From: Microbacterium enclense
GTDB lineage: Bacteria; Actinomycetota; Actinomycetes; Actinomycetales; Microbacteriaceae
Reading direction: 5' to 3'
DNA: 54,932 bases
NCBI RefSeq assembly: GCF_004022425.1
Contig: NZ_RBZY01000016.1
Location: 5,698-60,629 of the forward strand
Shown piece after piece: positions 33,972 to 42,187 of this stretch. The position numbers and the translations under genes are program-made. The notes under the pieces were generated by a model. The model searched no databases, was not told where the DNA came from, and worked only from the letters and a program-made list of their open reading frames with translations. Position 1 is the first letter of the stretch. Each line of letters starts with the position of its first letter.

Positions 33972-34778
33972 TCAGCGCGGGGTGACGCGGAAGCGCCGGA
34001 GCTCGAGAGCCGGGTTCACCCGCCTCACCCGGGCCATGGCACCGGGATCGATGTGGGCGACCGCCACGTCGGTGGCCGTACCGATCGTCGCCAGCGCGAC
34101 GCCCTGCGGGTCGATGACCATCGAGTGACCCACGCCGAGGGGCGGCGGGTGGTCGGCGCCCGCCACGAAGAACGTGTTCTCGATCGCCCGCGACGTGAGC
34201 AGGGTCGCCCAGTGGTGCTCTTTGAGCGGCCCGCGGACCCACTCCGCCGGCACGAGGGCGACGTCCACTCCCGCGTCGGCGAGGGTGCGGGCCACCTCGG
34301 GAAAGCGCAGGTCGTAACAGGTCATGAGCCCGAAGCGCAGGCCGTCCACCTCGAACGTCTCGGGCGGCGCGATCTCCCCGGGTGCCACCCAGTCCGACTC
34401 CCGCTGCCCGAACGCGTCGTACAGGTGGAGCTTGCGATACACGGCCCGGATGCCGGTTCCCGCCACGGCCACGACGGCGTTGCGCACGCGCCGCCCGTCG
34501 TCGGCCCGCTCGACGAGGCCCGCGACGAGGACGACGTCGAGCTCGGCCGCGAGATCGCGGAGGGCGGATGTGAACGGGCCGTCGAGGTCCTCGGCGTTCT
34601 CCGCGAGCGAGGTGTCGAACGGGTCGACGAAGTAGCTCGAATACTCGGGGAGGACGACGACCCGAGCACCCCGGGCGGCGGCGGTGCGGGCGAGGTCGCC
34701 GATGGCATCCAGGTTCTGGGGCTTCGACGCGGTCGGGGCGAACTGCGCCACGGCCACTCCCACGCTGTCGTGCGTCAT
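33972..34778 (-). CDS. carbon-nitrogen (nitrilase-family) hydrolase
   Basis: A 268-residue member of the nitrilase superfamily with the full catalytic triad: Glu45 (VLPEYSSYF), Lys116 (YRKLHLYD) and Cys154 (LMTCYDLRFPE). The branch with FGQRESDWVAPG and the YDLRFPE context resembles Nit1/omega-amidase-like amidohydrolases (deaminated-glutathione or 2-oxoglutaramate type); the exact substrate is open. Its ATG overlaps the stop of the upstream membrane gene (ATGA at 34778-34775), so the two are coupled. It is convergent with the aminotransferase gene; omega-amidases often work with aminotransferases, which is suggestive only. Confidence 0.92.
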   Translation of the reverse strand: MTHDSVGVAVAQFAPTASKPQNLDAIGDLARTAAARGARVVVLPEYSSYFVDPFDTSLAENAEDLDGPFTSALRDLAAELDVVLVAGLVERADDGRRVRNAVVAVAGTGIRAVYRKLHLYDAFGQRESDWVAPGEIAPPETFEVDGLRFGLMTCYDLRFPEVARTLADAGVDVALVPAEWVRGPLKEHHWATLLTSRAIENTFFVAGADHPPPLGVGHSMVIDPQGVALATIGTATDVAVAHIDPGAMARVRRVNPALELRRFRVTPR

Positions 34779-35305
34779 TCGCGCCCCTTCTCGCCACTCG
34801 GCCGGCTGTCGTCGCCGATCCGGCGCAGGACGGCCGGACCCACGACCCACAGTACGAGGATCACGGCGACGAGGACGACCACGGCGATCACCGCGGCCTC
34901 GACCCCGACCACGACGTCGAACACGAACGCCACCACGCCCGCCAAGAGCAGGGCCACCGCGCTGAGGGCTGCGATGAGCGCGCGATGCCCGTACCGCACC
35001 ACGATCGGCTTCACACCGCGGTGGAAGACCGCGCGGTGGAGCGCGACCGGAGCGAGAGCCAGGATCGCCGTGAGCGCCGAGAGTCCCACGAGCAGGAGGT
35101 ACCCGATGCGCTGGGGTCCGCTGAGGTCGGCGAACGCGGGCTGGAACGCCAGTGCGAGCAGGAAGCCGGTGAGGATCTGCGTGCCGGTCTGCAGCACCCG
35201 CAGCTCCTGGAGGACGTCCGCCCAGTTGCGGTCGGCGCGCTGCGCGGCACTCTCGGGACGGCCGTCACGGAGGTCGTCGCGGGGGTCGTCGGAAGGTGTC
35301 AACAT
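34775..35305 (-). CDS. DUF6328-like four-helix membrane protein
   Basis: A membrane protein of about 176 residues (194 if ATG 35359 is used). After a charged N-terminus (DDPRDDLRDGRPESAAQRADRNW) comes LQELRVLQTGTQILTGFLLALAFQPAF, then three more hydrophobic segments. The QELRV.QTG.QILTGFLL pattern is that of an actinobacterial DUF6328-type family as I remember it; function unknown. Both candidate starts lack a convincing ribosome-binding site, so the N-terminus is uncertain. The stop overlaps the nitrilase-family start as ATGA. Confidence 0.75.
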   Translation of the reverse strand: MLTPSDDPRDDLRDGRPESAAQRADRNWADVLQELRVLQTGTQILTGFLLALAFQPAFADLSGPQRIGYLLLVGLSALTAILALAPVALHRAVFHRGVKPIVVRYGHRALIAALSAVALLLAGVVAFVFDVVVGVEAAVIAVVVLVAVILVLWVVGPAVLRRIGDDSRPSGEKGRE

Positions 35306-35389
35306 CCCCGCATCATGGCCCGCGGGGGCGATCGGGATCAACGCCGATTGGACAGCCATCCGAACCCGTGCTAGGTTTATCTCTTGTGC

Positions 35390-35463
35390 CGCGGGGTGGA
35401 GCAGCTCGGTAGCTCGCTGGGCTCATAACCCAGAGGTCGCAGGTTCAAATCCTGTCCCCGCAA
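35390..35463 (+). tRNA. initiator tRNA-fMet (anticodon CAT)
   Basis: The 74-nt cloverleaf has initiator hallmarks: the first base C opposite A at the acceptor tip (CGCGGGG against CCCCGCA), and three G-C pairs at the anticodon stem (GGG-CTCATAA-CCC). The T arm reads CAGG-TTCAAAT-CCTG. The discriminator A is followed by CAA, so CCA is not encoded. Confidence 0.95.
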
Positions 35464-35469
35464 CAAATG

Positions 35470-35499
35470 AAGGCCCCGGATCCTCGGATTCGGGGCCTT
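35470..35499 (+). terminator. terminator of initiator tRNA
   Basis: AAGGCCCCG (35470-35478) and CGGGGCCTT (35491-35499) form a perfect 9-bp stem with a 12-base loop, seven bases after the tRNA. Confidence 0.75.
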
Positions 35500-35700
35500 C
35501 GCCTTTCCCTGCGCAACCCCCTCGGTGCCTGAGCGAACACCTTTCTCGCTGCCACCGTCTCATCTTGGCGAGGTGCGTGCTCTCCTCGTCTGCGCTTCCC
35601 GGCGCAGTGGCCTTACGCACCCGTTCGGCGGCAGTCTCGGTTCGTCGACGCGCCCGTCAACCCGGCTGTCAACGACGCCCGCGCGCGTTTGACTGGATCG

Positions 35701-36624
35701 ATGTCCAGTCACCCGAGAGTCGATGGACGTGTGCTCCAGCCGCCACGTTCCCCCGCCGATGTCGATGTCGCGCCCCCGCGCGTGTACGACGCGCGTCTGA
35801 GTGACGTTCTCGCCCCGAGCGCGCGACTGCTCTCGCTCTACGCCGACGCGACCTGGGCCGAGGGCCCGATGTGGTGGAAGCAGGAACGCATGCTCGTCTT
35901 CAGCGACGTCGTCGGGCGCCGCACGCTCGGGTGGCGGGAGGACGGCAGCGTCGTCACGGTCGTCGACCCGTCCGCGTTCGCGAACGGCAACGCGGTGGAT
36001 GCCGAGGGCCGACTGCTCCACGCCGAGCACGGTCGCCGGGCGATCAGCCGGACGGACGGCGACGGCACGCACGTCCTCGCGGACGCCTTCGACGGTGCCC
36101 CGCTGAACTCCCCGAACGACCTGGTCGTCGATCGCGCCGGCGCCGTGTGGTTCACCGACCCCACGTACGGCATCTCCGACCCGCGCGAGGGATACCCCGC
36201 GGATCCCGCCCTCGCACACCAGAGCGTCTATCGGTGGCGTGAGGGGCAGCCGCTCGAGCGCATGATCGACCTCGACGCCCCTAACGGCATCGGTTTCAGC
36301 CCCGACGAGACGACGCTCTACGTCGCCGAGTCGAACGCCGACGGGCTCCCCCGCATCGTCGCGTGCACGTGGGACGGCGAGACGCTCGGCGCCCCGACGA
36401 CCTTCGCGACCGTGGATGCCGGCATCCCGGACGGGTTCGCCATCGACAACCGCGGGTGGCTGTGGATCAGCAGCGGAGCGGGAGTGGTGGTGGTGGATGC
36501 CACCGGCGCACGCCTCGGCATCATCCCGACGCCCCATCTCGTCAGCAACTGCGCCTTCGACGCCGACGAGCGCCGTCTGTTCCTCACCGGCGACAGCGAT
36601 CTGTGGATGCTGGAGCTGCGATGA
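35701..36624 (+). CDS. SMP-30/gluconolactonase-family lactonase
   Basis: A 307-residue six-bladed beta-propeller of the SMP-30/LRE family. The metal-ligand positions are recognisable: Glu in WAEGPMWW, Asn in SPNDLVVDRAGAVWFTDPTYG, Asn in LDAPNGIGFSPDETTLYVAES, and Asp in IPDGFAIDNRGWLWI. Members hydrolyse sugar or related lactones with Ca or Zn. ATG 35701 has TTGACT six bases upstream, close to the leaderless pattern; a TTG at 35689 is less likely. The stop overlaps the start of the next gene (ATGA), giving a two-gene operon. Confidence 0.9.
   Translation: MSSHPRVDGRVLQPPRSPADVDVAPPRVYDARLSDVLAPSARLLSLYADATWAEGPMWWKQERMLVFSDVVGRRTLGWREDGSVVTVVDPSAFANGNAVDAEGRLLHAEHGRRAISRTDGDGTHVLADAFDGAPLNSPNDLVVDRAGAVWFTDPTYGISDPREGYPADPALAHQSVYRWREGQPLERMIDLDAPNGIGFSPDETTLYVAESNADGLPRIVACTWDGETLGAPTTFATVDAGIPDGFAIDNRGWLWISSGAGVVVVDATGARLGIIPTPHLVSNCAFDADERRLFLTGDSDLWMLELR
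36414..36427. repeat. 14-bp palindrome GGATGCC|GGCATCC
   Basis: Tail-to-tail pair of the heptamer inside the SMP-30 gene, the opposite arrangement from the pairs at 2018 and 28646. Confidence 0.8.
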
Positions 36625-37277
36625 GCGATGTCGAGATGACACGGGTGCCCGCGGGGACCGTGCTGCGGGGAGACCAGCGCGGCGCGGAGAGACGTGAGAT
36701 CACCGTCGAAGCGTTCGACCTCGGCGTCTACCCGGTCACCGAGGAACAGATGGCGGAAATCCTCGGCATCACGGCGCAGAACCCTCGACGGCCCGCAGTG
36801 CAGGTGAGCTGGCTCCGCGCCGTGCGGTTCTGCAACGCACTGAGCGAATGGGAGGGCCGCGACCCCGTGTACGCGTACGACGGCGAGGTCGTCGATTGGG
36901 ATTCGGAGGCGGACGGCTTCCGGCTCCCCACCGAGGACGAGTGGGAGTACGCGTGCCGCGCGGGGTCCACGGGCTCGACGTACGGACCGATCGCCGAGAT
37001 CGCCTGGACAGCGGGCGACGGACTGGGCGGACCCGTCGAGGTCGGCGGGCGTCTGCCGAATCTGCACGGACTGTTCGACATGCTCGGCAACGTCTCGGAG
37101 TGGTGCTGGGACCTGTTCGCCCCGGAGACGAGCGACGCCCGCGTGTTCCGGGGCGGCGGGTGGAGCGACGCCCGTGCCGTCGTTCGCGCGACAGCGCGGC
37201 GCGGGGCGAACCCGCGCTCCGCCTTCGACGACGTCGGACTGCGCGTGGCTCGCGGCGCCCTCAATCGGTCGCGCTGA
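36621..37277 (+). CDS. SUMF1/formylglycine-generating-enzyme-like protein lacking the catalytic Cys pair
   Basis: A 218-residue protein with the SUMF1 (FGE-sulfatase) fold pattern: MTRVPAGTVLRGDQRG, FDLGVYPVTEEQMAEIL, PAVQVSWLRAVRFCNALSEWEGR, FRLPTEDEWEYACRAGS, GLFDMLGNVSEWCWDLF, VFRGGGWSDA and DVGLRVARG. True FGEs have two cysteines shortly after the RGGS/W motif; here the corresponding stretch (SDARAVVRATARRGANPRS) has none, so cofactor-dependent formylglycine formation is unlikely, and no sulfatase gene is nearby. It is translationally coupled to the lactonase gene. It overlaps the convergent MarR gene by 17 bases. Confidence 0.85.
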   Translation: MSDVEMTRVPAGTVLRGDQRGAERREITVEAFDLGVYPVTEEQMAEILGITAQNPRRPAVQVSWLRAVRFCNALSEWEGRDPVYAYDGEVVDWDSEADGFRLPTEDEWEYACRAGSTGSTYGPIAEIAWTAGDGLGGPVEVGGRLPNLHGLFDMLGNVSEWCWDLFAPETSDARVFRGGGWSDARAVVRATARRGANPRSAFDDVGLRVARGALNRSR

Positions 37278-37773
37278 TGGCGTCGCTGAGGCCGTCGACG
37301 AACTCGGCGATCGTCGACAGCTGATTGTCCGAGAACGAGTCGGCCACGGCGACCATGGCGTCGAGATGCGCGCTGAAGTGGCGAAGGAACTCCGTGCGGG
37401 ACTTCGGGGTCAGCACCACGACACGTGCCCGACCGTCGGACGGGTGCGGTCGTCGTTCGAGATGCCCTGACGCGGCGAGGCGGTCCAGGAGCTTCGTCGT
37501 CGAGGCCGTCGAGATGCGCAGGTGCGAGGCGACATCGTGAGGGCTGACCATCTGCCCCCGCTGCTCGCGGATGATCAGCATGCGGAGCGTCGCGAGGTCG
37601 CTCGCATTCATGTCCATGGCGCCCTTCATGCCGCTGTTCATGCGGTCGAGGGAGTCGCTCAGCGCACGAACCGCCTCCATCGCGCGGACGACAGCGGGCC
37701 GATTAGCACGGAAGGCATCGACGACGGACACGCTGGACACCTCCGTTGCGCTCTGGGTATAGTCGGACGACAT
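37261..37773 (-). CDS. MarR-family regulator of the carotenoid operon (CrtR-like)
   Basis: A 170-residue MarR protein with the winged-helix region in the middle (about 60-130: ASDLATLRMLIIREQ, VSPHDVASHLRISTASTTKLLDRLAASGHLERRPHPSDGRARVVVLT) and flanking dimerisation helices. It is divergent from idi-crtE, with 30 bases between starts, just as CrtR (a MarR repressor responding to geranylgeranyl diphosphate) is divergent from crtE in Corynebacterium glutamicum. A palindrome GCTAG-CTAAA-CTAGC sits two bases before its own ATG and on the idi -10 box, so repression of the crt genes plus autoregulation is the natural reading. The assignment to CrtR rests on position and family, not on sequence comparison. 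Confidence 0.85.
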   Translation of the reverse strand: MSSDYTQSATEVSSVSVVDAFRANRPAVVRAMEAVRALSDSLDRMNSGMKGAMDMNASDLATLRMLIIREQRGQMVSPHDVASHLRISTASTTKLLDRLAASGHLERRPHPSDGRARVVVLTPKSRTEFLRHFSAHLDAMVAVADSFSDNQLSTIAEFVDGLSDAISATD

Positions 37774-37774
37774 C

Positions 37775-37789
37775 GCTAGCTAAACTAGC
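37775..37789. promoter_or_regulatory. MarR-type operator overlapping the divergent crt promoter
   Basis: GCTAG (37775-37779) and CTAGC (37785-37789) flank CTAAA. The plus-strand -10 box TAAACT (37781-37786) for idi and the minus-strand box TAGTTT (37788-37783), eight bases before the regulator's ATG, both lie inside it, so one bound dimer would block both transcripts. Confidence 0.6.
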
Positions 37790-37803
37790 AAACAGGAGGC
37801 ACG

Positions 37804-38355
37804 ATGAGCGAGACCGAATATGTCGTCCTCCTGGACGACTGGGGCAACGAGATCGGCACCGCGCCCAAGGCGAGCGTGCACGGCACCGACACGGCGCTGC
37901 ACCTGGCGTTCTCCTGCCACGTCGTCAACTCCGACGGCCAGGTGCTGGTGACGCGTCGAGCCCTCGAGAAGAAGACATGGCCCGGGGTCTGGACGAATTC
38001 GTTTTGCGGCCATCCGGCCCCCGCGGAGCCGGTCCTGCAGGCCGTCCATCGCCGCGCCGCGTTCGAGGTCGGACTCACGATCCGCGACGTCGAACTCGCT
38101 CTCCCGCTGTTCCGCTACCGGGCCGTCGACGCCAGCGGCATCGTCGAGCACGAGATCTGCCCCGTGTACGTTGCGCGCACCGATGAGGAGCCGCGCCTGA
38201 ACCCCGCCGAGGTCGCCGAGTCGCGCTGGGTCGACCCGGCCGACCTCGCCGCCGCACTCGAGGCCACCCCCTGGGCGTTCAGCCCGTGGCTGGTGCTGCA
38301 GGCGCAGCAGCTCCACCTGTTCTCCCCTCCCCCCGCCATCCGGGCGGCGTCATGA
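37804..38355 (+). CDS. idi: isopentenyl-diphosphate delta-isomerase (type 1)
   Basis: A 183-residue type 1 IPP isomerase that interconverts IPP and DMAPP, feeding the carotenoid pathway encoded next to it. Key features are the active-site Cys in WTNSFCGHP, the Nudix-like RRAAFEVGL region and the catalytic Glu in GIVEHEICPVY. AGGAGG five to six bases before ATG 37804 sets the start. It is the first gene of the crt operon, controlled by the divergent MarR gene; its stop overlaps crtE (ATGA). Confidence 0.95.
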   Translation: MSETEYVVLLDDWGNEIGTAPKASVHGTDTALHLAFSCHVVNSDGQVLVTRRALEKKTWPGVWTNSFCGHPAPAEPVLQAVHRRAAFEVGLTIRDVELALPLFRYRAVDASGIVEHEICPVYVARTDEEPRLNPAEVAESRWVDPADLAAALEATPWAFSPWLVLQAQQLHLFSPPPAIRAAS

Positions 38356-39419
38356 TCGCACTGTCGACGACACCCACGGCGCGCGCCGCGATCGACGACG
38401 CGATCGACGCGGTCGTCACCCGCCTGGCCCGACGCCTGCGCGGTCACGGCGACGGCGCCCAGGCCCTGGCATCCGCCATCGCCCGCTCCACGCGGGGCGG
38501 CAAGCGGTTCCGTCCGCTTCTCGTCGTCGCGGCGTTCGACACGCTGCGGGGCGACGAGGCCGACCGCGCCGCCGCCTACCAGGTCGCCGCGGCCTTCGAA
38601 CTCCTCCACACCGCCTTCGTCGTGCACGACGACGTCATCGACCACGACACCGAACGTCGCGGCGTCGCCAACGTCGGGGGCGAGTTCCGCGCGCGCGGGC
38701 GCGAGCGCGGAGCGGATGCCACGGGGGCTGCGCTCCTCGGTGATGCCGCCGGCATCCTCGCGGGCGACCTGCTGCTCCACGAAGCCGGACGACTGGTCGC
38801 GCTGGCCGACCTGCCCGCAAGCGTGCGGGGAGAGCTCCTGCGCCTCGTCGAGGACGCGGTCCTGATCTCGGCCGCCGGTGAGCTCGCGGACGTCGAGAAC
38901 GCGGTGTCCGCGGCCGAGGTCGACGCCGAGACGATCCTGCGCACGACCCACGACAAGACAGCGGTGTATTCGTTCTCGGCTCCGCTCGAGGCCGGCGCCG
39001 TGCTCGCGGGTGCCGACGGCCCGGTTCGAGCGGCGCTGGAGAGGTTCGGACAGCGACTCGGACTCGCCTACCAACTCGTCGACGATCTCATCGGCGCATT
39101 CGGGTCGTCGGACGTGTCCGGCAAGGACGAGGGCTGCGATCTCCGCGAGGCCAAGAAGACCCACCTCATCGTTCTCGCCCGCGAGACCGAGTCGTGGCCC
39201 GAGGTGAGCGAAGCGCTCGCGCAGGCCCACACCGGTCCGGTCGCGATCCGCGCGGCCCAACGCGCGCTGAGCGACTCGGGAGCCCGCGCGCGGCTGGAAG
39301 CCCTCGTCCGCGAGACCCTCGACGAGGCGCGCGCGATCGTCACGGCATCCACCCTTCCCGAGGAGTGCCGCACCATGCTCCACGACCTCGTCGACGCGGT
39401 CCAGGGACGCGTTCCGTGA
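38352..39419 (+). CDS. crtE: geranylgeranyl diphosphate synthase
   Basis: A 355-residue trans-prenyltransferase making C20 GGPP. The first Asp-rich motif is DDVIDHD (from residue 93) and the second is LVDDLIGAFG (about 241-250); GGKRFRP near 49-55 and the KTAVYSFSAPLEAGA lysine-containing segment bind diphosphates. GGPP is both the carotenoid precursor and, in Corynebacterium, the ligand that releases CrtR. The start ATG 38352 overlaps the idi stop by four bases, and the stop overlaps crtB (GTGA). Confidence 0.93.
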   Translation: MIALSTTPTARAAIDDAIDAVVTRLARRLRGHGDGAQALASAIARSTRGGKRFRPLLVVAAFDTLRGDEADRAAAYQVAAAFELLHTAFVVHDDVIDHDTERRGVANVGGEFRARGRERGADATGAALLGDAAGILAGDLLLHEAGRLVALADLPASVRGELLRLVEDAVLISAAGELADVENAVSAAEVDAETILRTTHDKTAVYSFSAPLEAGAVLAGADGPVRAALERFGQRLGLAYQLVDDLIGAFGSSDVSGKDEGCDLREAKKTHLIVLARETESWPEVSEALAQAHTGPVAIRAAQRALSDSGARARLEALVRETLDEARAIVTASTLPEECRTMLHDLVDAVQGRVP

Positions 39420-40273
39420 CCGGTCTGGAGCTCTACTCGCGCACCGCCGACGACGCCGCCGCGGCGGTCATCCATCGCTACTCGACCTCGTTCGGACTCG
39501 CGGCGCGCCTGCTCGGCCCCCGGCCCCGGCCCCACGTGCGCAACATCTACGCCCTCGTCCGCGTGGCCGACGAGATCGTCGACGGTCCCGCCCACGACGC
39601 CGGGCTCTCCCCCGCCCAGGAACGCGCGGCGCTCGACGCGCTCGAGAACGAGGTACGGGATGCCATCGCCACGGGGTTCAGCGCGAACCTCGTCGTGCAC
39701 GCCTTCGCCCGCACCGCCCGCGAGTGCGGCATCGGCGAAGATCTCATCGCCCCGTTCTTCGCCTCGATGCGCACCGACCTCGACACCGCCGCGCACGACG
39801 ACGCCTCGCACGACGCGTACGTCTACGGGTCGGCCGAGGTCGTGGGACTCATGTGCCTCCAGGTGTTCCTGAACGCCGGCATGTCCGCCCCCGCGCGGCC
39901 CGCCCCCGACCTCGTGGACGGCGCCCGCCGCCTCGGGGCGGCGTTCCAGGACGTGAACTTCCTGCGCGACCTGGACGACGACGCGGCGCGCCTCGGACGC
40001 GACTACCTCGACGGCGCCGCCGGGGACGCGCGTCGGACCGCGGTCCTCGACCGCATCGACGCGGACCTCGCCGCCGCCGCTGCCACCGTACCCTTCCTCC
40101 CGCCGGACTGCCGGCGCGCGGTCACCGCCGCGCACGACCTGTTCGCGGAACTCTCGCGGCGTCTGCGCCGCACCCCCGCGGGCGCGCCACGCGTCCGCGT
40201 CCCCGACACCGTGAAGGCGACTCTCGCCGCCCGTGCCTTCCTCGGACGCCCACCGAAAGGGGCCCACGCATGA
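39416..40273 (+). CDS. crtB: phytoene synthase
   Basis: A 285-residue squalene/phytoene synthase joining two GGPP into phytoene. The substrate-binding Asp-rich motifs are RVADEIVDG (about 45-53) and FQDVNFLRDLDDDAARLGRDYL (about 177-198); YSTSFGLAARLL and YVYGSAEVVGLM are also family hallmarks. GTG 39416 is nested in the crtE stop (GTGA), and the stop overlaps the crtI start (ATGA). Confidence 0.95.
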   Translation: MTGLELYSRTADDAAAAVIHRYSTSFGLAARLLGPRPRPHVRNIYALVRVADEIVDGPAHDAGLSPAQERAALDALENEVRDAIATGFSANLVVHAFARTARECGIGEDLIAPFFASMRTDLDTAAHDDASHDAYVYGSAEVVGLMCLQVFLNAGMSAPARPAPDLVDGARRLGAAFQDVNFLRDLDDDAARLGRDYLDGAAGDARRTAVLDRIDADLAAAAATVPFLPPDCRRAVTAAHDLFAELSRRLRRTPAGAPRVRVPDTVKATLAARAFLGRPPKGAHA

Positions 40274-41826
40274 CCTCGCAGCGCATCGTCGTCGTCGGAG
40301 GAGGAATCGCCGGGCTCGGCACGGCCGCTCTCCTGGCCGATCAGGGTCACGAGGTGCACCTGTTCGAGGGCCGTGACCAGCTCGGCGGTCGCGCCGGGTC
40401 GTGGGAGAGCGACGGGTTCCGGTTCGACACCGGCCCGAGCTGGTACCTCATGCCGGAGGTCTTCGACCACTTCTTCCGTCTGCTGGGCACCAGCGCCGCC
40501 GAGCAGCTCGACCTCGTGCGCCTGGATCCCGCATACCGCGTCTACGGCCCTCCCGGGAAGGGTGAGCCGATCGACGTCGTCTCGGGCCGCGAGGCCGTGC
40601 GGGCGCTGTTCGAGCAGCACGAGCCCGGCTCGGGCGACAAGGTGGAGGCCTACCTCGACTCCGCGAAGGACGCCTACGAGCTGTCGACATCGAAATTCCT
40701 GTACGACACGTACTCCTCCACCCACGGTCTCGGCGACCCCGCGCTGGTGAAGCGTCTCCCGACGCTCATTCCACTGCTGACGCAGACACTGTGGAAGCGC
40801 GTCACGCGCGACTTCTCCAACCCGCGGCTGCAGCAGATCCTGGCCTACCCCTCCGTCTTCCTCGGTGGTTCGCCCTTCGAGGTTCCGAGCCTGTACCACC
40901 TCATGAGCCACCTCGACCTGGGCGACGGCGTGCTGTACCCGAAGGGCGGCTTCACCGAGATCATCGCCGCGATCGAACGTCTCGCGCGCGAGCGCGGGGT
41001 GCAGATCGAGACGGGCGTGCCCGTCGAGGCGATCATCACCGACGGCGGGATCGCCCGCGGTGTGCGCCTCGCCGACGGGCGGGTGGTCTCGGCGGATGCC
41101 GTGGTGTCGGGCGCCGACCTCCATCACACCGAGACAGAGCTTCTGGAAGAGGGCGACCGGCAGTATCCGGAGAAGTGGTGGAAGGATCGCGTACCCAGCC
41201 CGGGCGCGCTGCTGCTGCTGTTGGGGGTGAAGGGCGAACTCCCCCAGCTCACCCACCACACACTGCTGTTCACCGACGACTGGCACACGAACTTCGACGC
41301 CATCTTCGGAGAGAACAAGCGCATCCCCGACCCCGCGTCGATCTACGTCTGCCGCCCGAGCGCCTCCGACGACTCCGTCGCCCCCGAGGGGCACGAGAAC
41401 CTGTTCGTCCTCGTCCCCGTGCCGGCCGACCCGGTCAGCGGCCGGGGCGGCGTCGACGGCGCGGGCGACCCCCGCATCGAGCGCGCGGCCGACCGCGTGA
41501 TCGCGCAGATCGGTGAGTGGGCCGGCATCCCGGACTTCGCCGACCGCATCGTCGTTCGAAAGACGATCGCACCGGAAGACTTCGCCACCGACCTGCACGC
41601 GTGGCACGGCAACTCGCTGGGACTCGCGCACACGCTGGGCCAGAGCGCCATCTTCCGGCCGAAGAACCGGTCACGGAAGGTGTCGAACCTGTACTACGCC
41701 GGCACCTCGGTTCTCCCCGGCATCGGGCTGCCGATGTGTCTCATCTCGGCCGAACTCGTCGTGAAGCGCATGACCGGCGACAAGACCGCCGGGCCCCTGA
41801 ACGAGCCGGCTCACGCGGCGGTCTGA
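40270..41826 (+). CDS. crtI: phytoene desaturase
   Basis: A 518-residue FAD-dependent desaturase converting phytoene to lycopene. The N-terminal dinucleotide-binding fold reads VVVGGGIAGLGTAALLADQG, followed by LGGRAGSWESDGFRFDTGPSWYLMPEVFDHFF. The C-terminal FAD motif is NLYYAGTSVLPGIGLPMCLISAELVVKRM. Both are the CrtI signatures. The ATG overlaps the crtB stop; crtYe begins one base after its stop. Confidence 0.96.
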   Translation: MTSQRIVVVGGGIAGLGTAALLADQGHEVHLFEGRDQLGGRAGSWESDGFRFDTGPSWYLMPEVFDHFFRLLGTSAAEQLDLVRLDPAYRVYGPPGKGEPIDVVSGREAVRALFEQHEPGSGDKVEAYLDSAKDAYELSTSKFLYDTYSSTHGLGDPALVKRLPTLIPLLTQTLWKRVTRDFSNPRLQQILAYPSVFLGGSPFEVPSLYHLMSHLDLGDGVLYPKGGFTEIIAAIERLARERGVQIETGVPVEAIITDGGIARGVRLADGRVVSADAVVSGADLHHTETELLEEGDRQYPEKWWKDRVPSPGALLLLLGVKGELPQLTHHTLLFTDDWHTNFDAIFGENKRIPDPASIYVCRPSASDDSVAPEGHENLFVLVPVPADPVSGRGGVDGAGDPRIERAADRVIAQIGEWAGIPDFADRIVVRKTIAPEDFATDLHAWHGNSLGLAHTLGQSAIFRPKNRSRKVSNLYYAGTSVLPGIGLPMCLISAELVVKRMTGDKTAGPLNEPAHAAV

Positions 41827-41827
41827 G

Positions 41828-42187
41828 GTGCCCGGGATCTACCTGGGCGCGATCCTGTTCTCGTTGGCGGGCATGATCGCGATCGATTGGAAGTTCGGTC
41901 TCGCCCTGCGCACCGCTCCGCGGCGCACGGTGCTCGCGGTGGGTCTCGGCACCGTGTTCTTCCTCGCGTGGGATGCCGTCGGCATCCTCACCGGGGTCTT
42001 CGTGAAGGGCGACAGTCCGCTATTCGTCGGTCTCGACCTCGCGCCGCACCTGCCGGTCGAAGAGGTCTTCTTCCTCATCTTCCTCAGCTACCTCGCGGTC
42101 GTCCTGTGGACGGTCTTCGACCGTGTGCAGGAGAAGCGGGATGCCGGAACCCGAGCCCACGTCGATGCCGAGGAGTCACCCTCGTGA
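41828..42187 (+). CDS. crtYe: C50 carotenoid epsilon-cyclase subunit CrtYe
   Basis: A 119-residue membrane protein with three helices, the first half of the heterodimeric lycopene-cyclase-domain enzyme that cyclises C50 flavuxanthin-type carotenoids. The segment DLAPHLPVEEVFFLIFLSYLAVVLWTVF carries the conserved PVEE motif. GTG 41828 follows the crtI stop by one base, and the TGA is nested in the crtYf GTG. In Corynebacterium the epsilon activity needs both CrtYe and CrtYf. Confidence 0.88.
   Translation: MPGIYLGAILFSLAGMIAIDWKFGLALRTAPRRTVLAVGLGTVFFLAWDAVGILTGVFVKGDSPLFVGLDLAPHLPVEEVFFLIFLSYLAVVLWTVFDRVQEKRDAGTRAHVDAEESPS
41971..41987. repeat. inverted pair of GGATGCC with 3-bp spacer
   Basis: GGATGCC-GTC-GGCATCC lies inside crtYe. 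Confidence 0.75.

Noticed and set aside
33959..33975. Short palindrome CTGACCGC-C-GCGGTCAG containing both stop codons of convergent genes
   Set aside because: Only a one-base loop and no T-run; it may help end transcription, but could be a consequence of two abutting TGA codons.
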